Assembly (NCBI GenBank): GCA_934218695.1
Contig: CAKQDA010000004.1
Span: 51,312-115,311 of the forward strand
Reading direction: 5' to 3'
Length of the DNA: 64,000 nucleotides
Source of the DNA: an uncultured Succinivibrio sp.
GTDB taxonomy: Bacteria; Pseudomonadota; Gammaproteobacteria; Enterobacterales; Succinivibrionaceae
Made by a program: the position numbers and the translations under genes
In this document: in pieces, positions 63,969 through 64,000 of the stretch
How the letters are laid out: every line of letters starts with the position of its first letter
How positions within the stretch are numbered: position 1 is the stretch's first letter
The notes under the pieces: generated by a model
The model's database searches: none
Told to the model about the DNA's origin: nothing
Seen by the model: only the letters and a program-made list of their open reading frames with translations

Positions 63969-64000
63969 ATGAAAGATATCAGCTCAACAGGCTCATTTAT
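63969..64000 (+). CDS. Start of a gene cut by the window end
   Basis: GGAG lies 10 bases before an ATG that opens MKDISSTGSF and continues past the window. A -10-like TATAAT is about 29 bases upstream. Too little is visible to name it. Confidence 0.45.
   Translation, partial: MKDISSTGSF

Overview
The window is a stretch of chromosome from an AT-rich, fermentative, Gram-negative gammaproteobacterium. Gene content and order are gammaproteobacterial: lptD-surA-pdxA-rsmA, coaE-zapD-yacG, rpsP-rimM-trmD-rplS, rppH-ptsP and mutH. The combination of a MotX-like motor protein, an FNR-type site before a D-lactate dehydrogenase, glycogen synthesis genes and an expanded AAA-ATPase/PD-(D/E)XK family fits an anaerobic gut or rumen lineage such as Succinivibrionaceae. 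That placement is inference, since no rRNA is present. Almost all housekeeping genes are intact.

Layout. 1-7,609 is the end of a division/cell wall cluster: murC (cut by the window), ftsQ, ftsA, two tandem ftsZ genes, lpxC and ampD. ddlB is absent between murC and ftsQ. 7,651-11,403 holds acnB and mdh. 11,721-12,452 is a motX-like gene. 12,726-16,361 holds ffh and rpsP-rimM-trmD-rplS. 16,362-19,000 is gene-poor: a broken HxlR regulator, a four-unit 22-bp repeat, an unknown gene, tRNA-fMet and a small glycogen-binding-domain protein. 19,453-27,776 holds mutH, rppH-ptsP, thyA, sdhE-srmB, nagA and an RpiR/HexR-like regulator. 27,815-33,150 is a mobile island. 33,257-37,541 holds glgA-glgC and ldhA. 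38,317-40,158 is an AAA-ATPase/PD-(D/E)XK gene. 40,220-49,199 is the minus-strand cluster coaE-zapD-yacG-lptD-surA-pdxA-rsmA-rsmC. 49,325-54,648 holds a lipoprotein, xerD, a probable pseudokinase, a decayed AAA-ATPase gene, two small ribbon-helix-helix-like proteins and a metallophosphoesterase. 54,953-57,285 is aroQ-accB-accC. 57,598-63,572 is glyA, ribD-ribE-ribH-nusB-thiL and an FKBP lipoprotein.

Two systems stand out. First, the two adjacent ftsZ genes both keep the GTPase and T7-loop motifs. Only the first keeps the C-terminal linker and the conserved tail peptide used for FtsA/ZipA/ZapD contacts. The second sits between terminators with its own promoter. Second, a controller-endonuclease-methyltransferase restriction-modification system lies inside matching inverted ends (24 of 29 bases) together with a decayed IS1595-like transposase. 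The ends are flanked by nearly identical 8-bp sequences, so the whole system looks like transposon cargo. A C-box operator very like those of known controller proteins precedes it.

Functionally the window covers envelope biogenesis and division, translation and RNA processing, a partial TCA branch plus fermentation, glycogen storage, amino-sugar use, and riboflavin, thiamine and biotin-dependent metabolism.
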